Part shown: piece after piece, positions 26,114 through 34,079 of the stretch | How positions within the stretch are numbered: the stretch's first letter is position 1 | Layout of the letters: each line of letters opens with the position of its first letter | NCBI GenBank assembly: GCA_002239065.1 | Contig: MPNO01000027.1 | Span: forward strand, 1 to 55,557 | From: Defluviicoccus sp. bin129 | Lineage (GTDB): Bacteria; Pseudomonadota; Alphaproteobacteria; MPNO01 | Direction of reading: 5' to 3' | DNA length: 55,557 nt | Notes under the pieces: model-generated | The model's database searches: none | Seen by the model: only the letters and a program-made list of their open reading frames with translations | What the model was told of the DNA's origin: nothing | Program-made: the position numbers and the translations under genes

Positions 26114-27096
26114 AGGCGTTGGTCTACACCGGTCCCGAGACCTTCGACTATCGCGAGGCGCCGGATCCCGAGCCCGGCGGGGACGCCCTGATCCGCGTCG
26201 CCCATGTCGGCATCTGCGGGTCGGACATGCACGCCTGGGCCGGCCACGACGAGCGCCGCCCGGCGCCGCTGATCCTGGGGCACGAAGTCTCCGGCACCGT
26301 GGTCGAGGGGCCGGGCGCGGGCGGGCGCGTGGCGGTCAATCCGCTGGTCACCTGCGGCGACTGCGCGGCCTGCCTGTCGGGGCGGGACAATCTGTGCGGG
26401 ACGCGCCAGATCATCTCCATGCCGCCGCGCGAAGGGGCTTTCGCGGAGCTGCTCGCCATGCCGCCCCGCAACCTGGTGCCGATCCCGGACTGGGTGCCGA
26501 CGGAGAAGGCGGTCCTCGCCGAGCCGCTGGCCTGCGGTTGGCACGCGGTGCGTCTGGCGGGCCAGGCGCTCGACCGGCCGATCGGGGGGGCGCGCTGCCT
26601 CGTGATCGGCGGCGGCGCCGTCGGCCTCGGCGCCGCGCTGGTGCTGTCGGTGTGGGATGGCAGAGAAATCCACATCGCCGAGACCAACCCGGCGCGCCGG
26701 GGCATCGTCGCGCGCGCCGGCGATTTTCGCGTCTACGACCCCGCGGCGGGGCACGACCCGGAAGACGTGGACCTGGTCGTCGACGCGGTCGGATTCGAGG
26801 CCACCCGGGCGCTCGCCTCCAGGGCGGTCCGCCCGGGCGGCGCCATCCTGCATATCGGGCTCGGCGCGGCGGCGGGCGGGCTCGACATCCGCCGCATGAC
26901 CCTCCAGGAGATCGCCTTCATCGGCACCTACACGTACAGCGCGTCGGACTTCCAGGACACCGCGGCGGCGATCTTCGCGGGCCGCCTCGGTCCGCTCGAC
27001 TGGACCGAGATCCGGCCGCTCTCGGACGGCGCCCGCGCCTTCGCCGATATCCGGGCCGGGCGCGCCGCCGCGCCGAAGATCGTGCTGGCGCCCTGA
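26110..27096 (+). CDS. zinc-dependent alcohol dehydrogenase (MDR), candidate DHPS 2-dehydrogenase
   Basis: 328 aa. Catalytic-zinc ligands: Cys in VGICGSDMHAW, the GHEVSGTV His-Glu pair and a downstream Glu (LAEPLACGWHA). The structural zinc site is present as CGDCAACLSGRDNLC. Rossmann motif CLVIGGGAVGLGAALV. Last gene of the TRAP-hpsN-SDR-ADH operon; its ATG overlaps the SDR stop. Likely works with the SDR on the C2 hydroxyl of DHPS so that both enantiomers can be used; this is inference from context. Confidence 0.87.
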   Translation: MKALVYTGPETFDYREAPDPEPGGDALIRVAHVGICGSDMHAWAGHDERRPAPLILGHEVSGTVVEGPGAGGRVAVNPLVTCGDCAACLSGRDNLCGTRQIISMPPREGAFAELLAMPPRNLVPIPDWVPTEKAVLAEPLACGWHAVRLAGQALDRPIGGARCLVIGGGAVGLGAALVLSVWDGREIHIAETNPARRGIVARAGDFRVYDPAAGHDPEDVDLVVDAVGFEATRALASRAVRPGGAILHIGLGAAAGGLDIRRMTLQEIAFIGTYTYSASDFQDTAAAIFAGRLGPLDWTEIRPLSDGARAFADIRAGRAAAPKIVLAP

Positions 27097-27273
27097 ACGC
27101 GCCACTTGTCCGCCGCAGCGCTTGGATCGGCCACTGCGGGTTCGGTTGCGGGCCGTTCGAACGGCTCGTGACGGTCGGTAGCCACTCGATGAACGGAGCT
27201 GGCCGCGTACAAGGGCGTGCTGCCAGCCGCCTCAGATTTGGGGATTCCGTTCCCCCGTTTGACAGGACCGCGG

Positions 27274-28320
27274 TCAGACGGCGTTCGCCTGCCGCGCCGG
27301 CCGCCGATCCTGCTCCTCGATCAGGCGGGCGAGGATGCGCCGCGCCTCGAGCCCGCCGGCATCGGCGTTGATGTCGACGAGCGGCCGTCCGCGATCGCGG
27401 TCAAAGGCGCGCTGCTGGGCTTCCAGGAACGCCTTGTCCTCCATGAACGCCTCGTGGACCTGGTCGAAGAGGAGCTGCGTGACTTCCGGCTTGTCGATGT
27501 CGAAATTATGCGCATCCGCCCAGAAATAGTGGATGGTGGTCCCGGTCTCCGGGGTGAGCGCGTTCAGGCTCTTGCGCTCGAAGCCCCTTGAGCGGTCCCC
27601 CTGGCGCGCCCCGGTGCCGGTCGGCGCGCCGCCGAGGTCCAGCTTGACGAAGCAGGGCGGCGAGAAATCGATGATCTGCCAGCGGTCGATATTGGTGCCG
27701 AAATCGACCAGCCGGCGGTACATCGGCGGCGCCGGCACGTCGATCATCCAGCGCGTGACGCGGACGCCCGGGCCGTACCGCTCGGTCTTCACCTCGGCCG
27801 CCTCGACCACCGCCGCGTTGCCGAGCGTGGTGCGGTGCACATAGGTCAGATGGCTGAGGTCGAGCAGGTTGTCGATGCCGAGCCGGTAGTCGCATTGCAT
27901 CGGGATGCGGCAGCCCGCGGCCCGCCAGCCGGGATCGTCGAGCCAGTGGAAATCCTCGATCTCGGCCTCGTCCGCCGCGTTCGCGTCGCCCATCCAGATC
28001 CAGATCCAGCCCCATCGTTCGACGACCGGGTAGGCGCGTATCCGCGCCCCCGGCGGGACGGCGGTCTGGCCCGGCACGCGGACGCAAACCCCGGCCGCAT
28101 CGTATTCCAGGCCGTGATAGCCGCATTGCAGCCGGTCCCCGATCACCTTCCCGAGGGAGAGCGGCAAATGGCGGTGGCAGCAGCGGTCCTCCAGCGCGCG
28201 GACCGCCCCGTCTTCCGTCCGGTAGAGGACCACCGCCTCGTTCAGGAGGGTGCGCGCGAGCGGTTCGTCGCCGATCTCGCCGGAGGTCGCCGCAACGTAC
28301 CAGTAGTCCTTCAAGAACAT
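27274..28320 (-). CDS. Rieske non-heme iron oxygenase (VanA-like), intact paralogue
   Basis: 348 aa. Rieske [2Fe-2S] ligands Cys47-x-His49 and Cys66-x2-His69 (DRCCHRHLPLS, LQCGYHGLEY). The mononuclear iron site is in NLLDLSHLTYVH. C-terminal half contains FDIDKPEVTQLLFDQVHEAFMEDKAFLEAQQ, typical of the vanillate O-demethylase oxygenase branch. Such enzymes demethylate or hydroxylate aromatic or quaternary-amine substrates and need a separate reductase, not found here. The 33 bases at 28331-28363, just upstream, nearly duplicate the end of the degP-like gene at 17.7 kb. Confidence 0.88.
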   Translation of the reverse strand: MFLKDYWYVAATSGEIGDEPLARTLLNEAVVLYRTEDGAVRALEDRCCHRHLPLSLGKVIGDRLQCGYHGLEYDAAGVCVRVPGQTAVPPGARIRAYPVVERWGWIWIWMGDANAADEAEIEDFHWLDDPGWRAAGCRIPMQCDYRLGIDNLLDLSHLTYVHRTTLGNAAVVEAAEVKTERYGPGVRVTRWMIDVPAPPMYRRLVDFGTNIDRWQIIDFSPPCFVKLDLGGAPTGTGARQGDRSRGFERKSLNALTPETGTTIHYFWADAHNFDIDKPEVTQLLFDQVHEAFMEDKAFLEAQQRAFDRDRGRPLVDINADAGGLEARRILARLIEEQDRRPARQANAV

Positions 28321-28330
28321 GAGCGCCCCC

Positions 28331-28383
28331 TCGGGAAATATCCATCACTGTAACCCAGACCGAACGCCGGCGTCCCCGGTTTA
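28331..28383 (-). pseudogene. remnant of a degP-like gene 3' end
   Basis: Read on the minus strand this stretch encodes VNRGRRRSVWVTVMDIS, matching the C-terminus of the protease at 16698-17759 (LNQGQQRSVWVTVMDIS). At nucleotide level GCGTTCGGTCTGGGTTAC and GTGATGGATATTTC are shared with a single mismatch between them. Nothing else of the protease gene is present. It lies immediately upstream of the intact Rieske gene, just as the intact protease lies upstream of the truncated one. Confidence 0.75.
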
Positions 28384-28502
28384 CCTGCCGGGCGGCGCGT
28401 CGGTCGTGCCCCGCGACCCGCCATCCCACACGGCGATCCAGCCTGGCATCCGCTCCCGGGTCCGATAGTATCGGTTCGACGGCTGCCGAGGGGGGAGAGG
28501 CC

Positions 28503-30938
28503 GTGGGCGCGATCGATCTGGAATACGGCGCCGAGACCGGGATCGAGCGTCTGCTGCGGTCGGTCGACCGCGCCGGCGATTTCTGCGTTCACGGCAGGCT
28601 GGTCGCGCCGATGCCGCGGCTGGAGGTGGAGGGGGTGGGCATGCTGGCCTTTCCGGTTCCCGAGCCGCAGCTTCGCGCTCTGACCGGCGTGGCCGGGCGC
28701 GCGCCCTACGGCAAGGGATCGGAGACGCTGATCGACACCTCGGTCCGCGACTGCCGGCAGATCGGCCCGGAGAGGATCCGCTTGGCGGGCGAGGCGTGGC
28801 CTGAGACGTTCGCGGAGATTCTCGACCAGGCGGCGTCCGGGCTCGGCTGCCCGGGCGATCGGTTGGAGGCGCGGCTCTACAAGCTTCTGATATACGAACG
28901 CGGCGGCTTCTTCGCCGCGCACCGCGACACCGAGAAGGCGCCGGGAATGGTCGCGACCCTGACGGTCTCGCTTCCCGTCGCGGGAGAGGGCGGCGAGCTG
29001 ATCGTCCGCCATCGGGGCCGCGAGGTCGCGGCGGACATGAATGTGGAGGAGCCCTCGGGTTTCGCCTTCGCGGCCTTCTACGCCGACTGCCGGCACGAGG
29101 TCCGGCCGATCGCGGCGGGTCACCGCCTGGCGCTGGTCTTCAACCTCTGCCTGCGGCCGGCGGACCGAACCGCGCTCCCGGGGCCGCCGGATTACGGCGA
29201 ACAGGTGGATGCGATCGCCGAGCGCCTCGCGGCGTGGCGGTACGAAGACGGCGCGGCGGAGAAGATCGTGTGGCTGCTCGATCACGCATACAGCGAGGCG
29301 GGGCTGTCCTTCGAAACGCTAAAGAACGGCGATGCCGCCCGGGCCCGGGTTCTCTCCCTGGCGGCCGACCGGGCCGGCTGCGAGCTGCACGCCGCCATCG
29401 TCCACATCGAGGAGCAAGGCGAGGCGATGCACGGCGAGGAATACCGGCGCGGCTGGTTCCGGGACGAGGAGGACGCCGAGGACATGGAGATGGGCGAGCT
29501 CCATGACAGCCGGCATTGGCTCGACGGCTGGGCGGGGTTGAACGGAACCCGGCCGCGGTTCGGCGAGGTCGGGTTGAAGCCCGGCGAGCTTCTGCCGTGC
29601 GGCGCGCTCGACGACGCGGCGCCGGACGAGCAGTGGCTGCACGAAGCGACGGGGAACGCCGGGGTGAGCCTGGAGCGCGCCTGGCATCACGCGGCGCTGG
29701 TGCTGTGGCCGCGGTCGCGCACGCTGGCCATCCTGGCGGGGGCGGGTATCGGCGGGGCGGTCGCCTGGGTGGCGGAGCTGCGCGACCGGAACGGAGGGTG
29801 CGCGGACGCGGAAATCGGGCGCCTGGCATCGGAGCTCGTCGACATCTGGCCGACCGGGCGGTCCGGCCGGGACGAAGAAAGCCGTGCCCGCATGGTCCGT
29901 CTGCTGACGGCCGTGGGAGATCGGGAATGCCTCTCGCGCTTCCTCCGCGAAGTAATCCTGCCGGACTATACCGGTGGAGAGAACGAGAACCTGGCGGCGG
30001 CAATCGACGCCGTTGGACCGGAACCTGCCGGGGGATTCCTGCTGGCGCTTGTCGATGCGCAACTCGGGCAAAGGCCCGCGGAAGTCCTCGCGCTCCTTCG
30101 GCGACTCGCGGATGGGCGAGACGGCTCGGGAGGCGGCGCCCGCAGCGAGGTGCTGCGCGGGACCGTGCGAGCCGTCCTGCGGGCGGTTTCGGCGGCGCCG
30201 GCGGATCGAATGGAAGCGCCTTCCGAGCGGGGATTTTTCGGCAAGGGCGACCCGATCGCGGCCTGGCTGCCCGAAGCGGTGGCCGACACGGTCGACGCGG
30301 AACCTCCGCGGCCCCGGCGGCTATCGGAGCAGGCGGTCCGCGACCTCTTCTCCCTGGCGTGGCGCTGGCGTCTGACGGACGAAGACGAGGCGCTGGCCGC
30401 GGTCGCCGCGATGCCGCGGCTCGCCACGCCGGATCGCGCGCTCCCGGCCGCGCTCCACGATCTGCACGGCGAGACGGGGTTCGCGGACACCGCCGCCTAC
30501 GCCGCGCTCTGGCGCCACGCGGCGCGCGCCCTGCTCGAACGCAGCGCGACGCCGCCGGAGGAGCCGCGGCACTGGAAGATCGCCTGCGCCGTCGACTGCG
30601 ATTGCGAGCTCTGCGCCGACCTGCGGGCGTTCTGCGAGGATTCGGCCGCGCGGGTCGCGCGGTTCCCGCTCCGCAAGGAGCTTCGCGCGCATCTGCACCG
30701 GATCATCGACCGGCACGGGCTCGACATGGACCACGAGACCGAGCGCCGCGGACGGCCCTTCACCTTGGTTTGCACGAAGAACCGGGCCAGCCACGGGCGG
30801 CGCCTCTCCGAATATTCCGTGGACATCGCGTGGATGGGCCGGCTGGCAAGCGCCGCGCCGGGCGGGGTGGGAGAAACCGACTGCGCGCCGGAGACGACCC
30901 GGCTGCGGGAAGCGGTGGCCGAATCCACGCGCGGATGA
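28503..30938 (+). CDS. large protein with N-terminal 2OG-Fe(II) oxygenase (prolyl-hydroxylase-like) domain
   Basis: 811 aa from GTG 28503, after a GGGGGGAGAGG leader. Residues ~120-215 form a 2-oxoglutarate/Fe(II) dioxygenase core: FFAAHRDTEK (His140, Asp142), YADCRHEVRPIAAGHRLALV (His198 iron ligand; Arg208 for 2OG). The region from ~230 to 811 is not recognised; it is alpha-helical-looking, acidic, and has a Cys cluster near 693-710 (CAVDCDCELCADLRAFC) that could bind a metal. A homologue of prolyl 4-hydroxylases fused to a long unknown C-terminus is typical of a poorly described bacterial and fungal group. Divergent from the Rieske gene. Confidence 0.75.
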   Translation: MGAIDLEYGAETGIERLLRSVDRAGDFCVHGRLVAPMPRLEVEGVGMLAFPVPEPQLRALTGVAGRAPYGKGSETLIDTSVRDCRQIGPERIRLAGEAWPETFAEILDQAASGLGCPGDRLEARLYKLLIYERGGFFAAHRDTEKAPGMVATLTVSLPVAGEGGELIVRHRGREVAADMNVEEPSGFAFAAFYADCRHEVRPIAAGHRLALVFNLCLRPADRTALPGPPDYGEQVDAIAERLAAWRYEDGAAEKIVWLLDHAYSEAGLSFETLKNGDAARARVLSLAADRAGCELHAAIVHIEEQGEAMHGEEYRRGWFRDEEDAEDMEMGELHDSRHWLDGWAGLNGTRPRFGEVGLKPGELLPCGALDDAAPDEQWLHEATGNAGVSLERAWHHAALVLWPRSRTLAILAGAGIGGAVAWVAELRDRNGGCADAEIGRLASELVDIWPTGRSGRDEESRARMVRLLTAVGDRECLSRFLREVILPDYTGGENENLAAAIDAVGPEPAGGFLLALVDAQLGQRPAEVLALLRRLADGRDGSGGGARSEVLRGTVRAVLRAVSAAPADRMEAPSERGFFGKGDPIAAWLPEAVADTVDAEPPRPRRLSEQAVRDLFSLAWRWRLTDEDEALAAVAAMPRLATPDRALPAALHDLHGETGFADTAAYAALWRHAARALLERSATPPEEPRHWKIACAVDCDCELCADLRAFCEDSAARVARFPLRKELRAHLHRIIDRHGLDMDHETERRGRPFTLVCTKNRASHGRRLSEYSVDIAWMGRLASAAPGGVGETDCAPETTRLREAVAESTRG

Positions 30939-31152
30939 CCGGTGGTGCCGGCGTTGGGTCATCCGATGGGCTCGGAGACGGGTTCGGGCGTGGTCGCCGT
31001 CGTCGTCACGACCTGCTTCTGCCGCCCATGATCGCGTCGATGGCGCCCCCTGCCCTTTCGGCGGCTTCCTCGATGTCGCGGTCTGCGGGATGGGCGTGGC
31101 GGAGCGAGGCGCATCCTCGACCGCCCGCTGGTCGAGCAGGGGGCGGCCCGCC

Positions 31153-32016
31153 CTAAGCGCTCCCCGCGGGCGCCAGGTGGGACCAGCCGGACCACGCCAT
31201 GTAGCCGCCCACCAGCAGGATCAGCGCGGCGGATGCGTAGGGGGCCGAGGCGAGGAACCGGTCGGCGCCCGGGAACCGGCGCGATGCGAAGCGCAGCCCG
31301 ACCACCGCCGCCATGCCGACGGCGACCAGCGTGGCCGCGAGGCCGATCGAGAACGACGCCACCATGCCGACGCCGAGCCAGAACTGACCGATGCCGAGAC
31401 AGAGCAGCAGCACGGTGATCGCGGCGGGGCAGGGGATCAGCCCGCCGACCAGCCCGAAACCCACGGTTTGTAGACGGGTCGCCCGGCGGCCGGCGAAGCG
31501 GGTCTCGATCTCGCTGGCATGGGCACGGGCATGCGCGTCTTCGTCATGGCCGTGATGGTGGTGGCCATGGTGGCGATGCCGCCGATGGCGCGCGCGGGCG
31601 AAGGCCCGGCCCAGCATGAAGAGGCCGACAGCGATCACCACCGCCCCGGCGCCGCCGACGAACCAGGGCTCCAGCCGTTCGCCGATCATCTCGTCCCCCC
31701 AGACGAGCGCCAGCACCGCCAGCACCCAGACCACGATCGAGTGGGAGAACGCCGCCGAGACGCCGAGCAGCAGCGCCTGCAGGGGCGTGCCGCGGACCGC
31801 GACGATGAACGCCGCCATCATGGTCTTGGAGTGGCCCGGCTCGAGGCCGTGCAGCGAGCCCAGCACCAGCCCGATGGCGGCCAGATAGAGGAAGGACGCC
31901 GAACCGTCCTGGATCAGGGATATGAGGTCGATCGCCCGTCTCCCCGGCTCAGAGGTACTTCGATATCTGCTTGAACTCGGCGAGCACGGCCGCCCCGGCG
32001 GCGTCGTCCCTGACAT
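31153..32016 (-). CDS. rcnA: nickel/cobalt efflux permease of the RcnA (NicO) family
   Basis: Exports Ni2+/Co2+ across the inner membrane. Six hydrophobic segments; the NicO signature GSLHGLEPGHSKTMMAAFI is near the start and a His-rich cytoplasmic loop (HRRHRHHGHHHHGHDEDAH) lies in the middle, followed by GLIPCPAAITVLLL. The start is unclear: the only in-frame ATG (32016) lies 68 bases inside rcnR; otherwise a CTG or other rare start nearer residue 30 would be needed. Directly downstream of, and coupled to, the rcnR-type repressor gene. Confidence 0.85.
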   Translation of the reverse strand: MSGTTPPGRPCSPSSSRYRSTSEPGRRAIDLISLIQDGSASFLYLAAIGLVLGSLHGLEPGHSKTMMAAFIVAVRGTPLQALLLGVSAAFSHSIVVWVLAVLALVWGDEMIGERLEPWFVGGAGAVVIAVGLFMLGRAFARARHRRHRHHGHHHHGHDEDAHARAHASEIETRFAGRRATRLQTVGFGLVGGLIPCPAAITVLLLCLGIGQFWLGVGMVASFSIGLAATLVAVGMAAVVGLRFASRRFPGADRFLASAPYASAALILLVGGYMAWSGWSHLAPAGSA

Positions 32017-32230
32017 GCTCGTCCATGCAGTGGTCGATGTGGTCGCGGATATAGACCTGCTTGGCGCTGCGCAGCGCCGACTCGATGGCCTGGAGCTGCT
32101 GCGCCACGTCGGCGCAGGGCCTGGCCTCCTCGATCATCTGGATCACCTTGCGCAGATGGCCGTCCGCCCGCTTGAGACGCTTGACCACGTCGCCGTGGCT
32201 GCGGTGTCTGAGATCCGGCGGTTCGGACAT
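31949..32230 (-). CDS. rcnR: CsoR/RcnR-family metal-sensing repressor
   Basis: 93-aa all-helical repressor of the DUF156 family. The metal-site residues are visible: Cys in EARPCADVAQQL and two His in RDHIDHCMDEH, as in RcnR (Cys35, His60, His64) and FrmR. With the RcnA-type exporter directly downstream, nickel or cobalt sensing is likely; formaldehyde sensing (FrmR) is less likely given the partner. A perfect 11-bp inverted repeat lies just upstream and is the probable operator. Confidence 0.85.
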   Translation of the reverse strand: MSEPPDLRHRSHGDVVKRLKRADGHLRKVIQMIEEARPCADVAQQLQAIESALRSAKQVYIRDHIDHCMDEHVRDDAAGAAVLAEFKQISKYL

Positions 32231-32243
32231 CTGTGGCGCGCTC

Positions 32244-32279
32244 CCGGCTTATCCTATCCTGAGGGAGAGGATAAGCCGG
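32244..32279. promoter_or_regulatory. probable RcnR operator (11-bp inverted repeat)
   Basis: CCGGCTTATCC at 32244-32254 and its exact complement GGATAAGCCGG at 32269-32279, with a 14-bp centre that contains a G-tract (GAGGGAGAGG). It sits 14 bp upstream of the rcnR start. CsoR/RcnR operators are G-tract palindromes at this place, so autoregulation of rcnRA is likely. Confidence 0.65.
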
Positions 32280-32348
32280 GTCGCAATTCGGCGCAAGACC
32301 GCTTCGACGCGTTCGCCCGGCCTCCCTGGACCCCGGGCGAGGACCCTC

Positions 32349-34079
32349 TCAGGCGTTCCGCTTCGCCCGCCTGAGCCGCCTGGTCTCCGCCTCGTCCAGC
32401 GCGCCGGCCTCATCGACGGCGACGCCGTAGAGATCGCGCGCGGCCTCGCGCGTGACATAGCCGTCGGCGATGTCGGCGAGCACCAGCCCGGCGGGCCGCT
32501 CGAACGGGTCGCCGTAGCCGCCGCCGCCCGACTGTCTGAGCCGGATCGCGCTGCCCGCCGTCATGCGGCGCGTCTCCAGCACGTCCATCGCTTCCACCCT
32601 GCCGTCGGGGAAGGAAATCTCGGTCGCGGCGGGGGACGGCGCGCCGCCGCCGAACAGCCCCCAGGCGGCGTGGCGGTGGTTGGCGGTCCGCAGCGTCAGC
32701 GTGCAGTCGGTGAGGAAGGCGTATTCGCGGGCGAAGCCGATGCCGCCGCGATGCCGCCCCGCCCCGGCGCTGTCCGCGAGCAGCTCGAAGCGGCGCACCC
32801 GGATCGGGTACTCGGTCTCGACGATCTCGACCGGGGTGCCGGGCGCGAAGTGGTTCATCGGCAGCACCACGGCGGCGCCGTCGCCCGCGCTGGTGCCGCC
32901 GAGCGAGGTGGTCATCAGCTCGTACTGTACGGTCGCCTTGCCGGCGCGGCCTCGCGCATAGCCGATCGCCATCGCCCCGGTGCCGAGCCCCGACGGGGCC
33001 ACCGCGCGGTCGGGGTTGAGCGCGCCGAGCGCGGCGAGCACCACGTTGTAGACCATGTGCGAGGTCGGGAAGTAATGGTTGACGGTGGCCGGGAATTGCG
33101 GGCTCACGATGCGCCCGGGCGGGATCGCGAAGTCGATCGCCTCGAAGGCGCCGGCGTTCATCGGCACGGTCGGATCGGAGGCGGCGAGGATCGCCTGCAT
33201 CGACACCGCGCGGGCGGTCGGTTCCGGCGTGTTGATCGGCCCCGCGGTCTGCGGATCCGAGCCGCTGAAATCGAGCGTGAGCCTGTCGCCCGACTTCTCC
33301 GCCCGGACGTGGATGCGCACCGGCCGGTCGCGCTCGGCGCCGTCATGGTCCATCCACCCCTCGGCCTCGGCGGCCCCGTCGGCCCAGCCGGCGACCGCCG
33401 CCCGCACCCGCGCCGTGGTGCGCGCCATCAGCGCGTCCATGGTGCCGGTCACGACCGCCTCGCCGAAGGCCTCGCAGAGTTCCGCCATGCGCCGCGCGCC
33501 GAGCCGGGTGGCGCCGGCCTGGCCGCGCAGATCGCCGAGCACCACATCGGGCGCGCGGCTGTTGTTGCGGATTATCGCCTCGATTTCGGCGTTGACGCCG
33601 TCGGCGGTCCACATGCGCACCGGCGGCACCAGGATGCCGTCGTGGAAGATCTCGCGCGCCGCCGCGCCCGACGAGCCCGGCACCAGCCCGCCGACATCGG
33701 CCTTGTGCGCGACGCTGACCCCGAAGGCGACGATCCTGCCTTCGAAGAAGGCGGGCGTCGCGACCACGAAATCCGGCACGTGGCTGTTGCCCGCCTTGTA
33801 GGGGTCGTTGCAGACGAAGCTGTCGCCGTCGCGCATCGCCTCGACCGGGTAGCGCTCGAAGATGCTGCCGATCGCCTTCGAATAGAGCAGCGAGTGGTAT
33901 TGCAGCCCGCCGCCCACCATGACCACGCGGCCGGCGCCGTCGGTCAGCCCCGCCGTGCCGTCCTGGGATTCGCGGAGGATCGGCGAATAGCCCGAGTGGA
34001 ACAGCGCGTGCGCCATCGACTCGGTTGTCTCGCGCAGCCGGCTCAGCACCACCTCGATGGTGATCGGATCGAGGCTCAT
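32349..34079 (-). CDS. hyuB: hydantoinase B / 5-oxoprolinase beta-type subunit
   Basis: 576-aa HyuB-family subunit of an ATP-dependent N-methylhydantoinase, oxoprolinase or acetone/acetophenone carboxylase-type enzyme. Begins MSLDPITIEVVLSRLRETTESMA and contains FVCNDPYKAGNSHVPDF and, later, GGIGFAREYAF, all typical. It works as a heteromer with HyuA. Its ATG overlaps the hyuA stop (ATGA at 34079-34076), so the subunits are translationally coupled. The actual cyclic imide or amide substrate cannot be deduced. Confidence 0.92.
   Translation of the reverse strand: MSLDPITIEVVLSRLRETTESMAHALFHSGYSPILRESQDGTAGLTDGAGRVVMVGGGLQYHSLLYSKAIGSIFERYPVEAMRDGDSFVCNDPYKAGNSHVPDFVVATPAFFEGRIVAFGVSVAHKADVGGLVPGSSGAAAREIFHDGILVPPVRMWTADGVNAEIEAIIRNNSRAPDVVLGDLRGQAGATRLGARRMAELCEAFGEAVVTGTMDALMARTTARVRAAVAGWADGAAEAEGWMDHDGAERDRPVRIHVRAEKSGDRLTLDFSGSDPQTAGPINTPEPTARAVSMQAILAASDPTVPMNAGAFEAIDFAIPPGRIVSPQFPATVNHYFPTSHMVYNVVLAALGALNPDRAVAPSGLGTGAMAIGYARGRAGKATVQYELMTTSLGGTSAGDGAAVVLPMNHFAPGTPVEIVETEYPIRVRRFELLADSAGAGRHRGGIGFAREYAFLTDCTLTLRTANHRHAAWGLFGGGAPSPAATEISFPDGRVEAMDVLETRRMTAGSAIRLRQSGGGGYGDPFERPAGLVLADIADGYVTREAARDLYGVAVDEAGALDEAETRRLRRAKRNA

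Noticed and set aside
30939..31152. Small ORFs between the 2OG oxygenase and rcnA
   Set aside because: Short, compositionally biased, no ribosome binding site; one minus-strand stretch (about 31010-31080) looks protein-like but is interrupted.
29516..31156. 546-codon frame overlapping the 2OG oxygenase
   Set aside because: Arg/Gly-rich alternate frame of a gene with clear catalytic residues.
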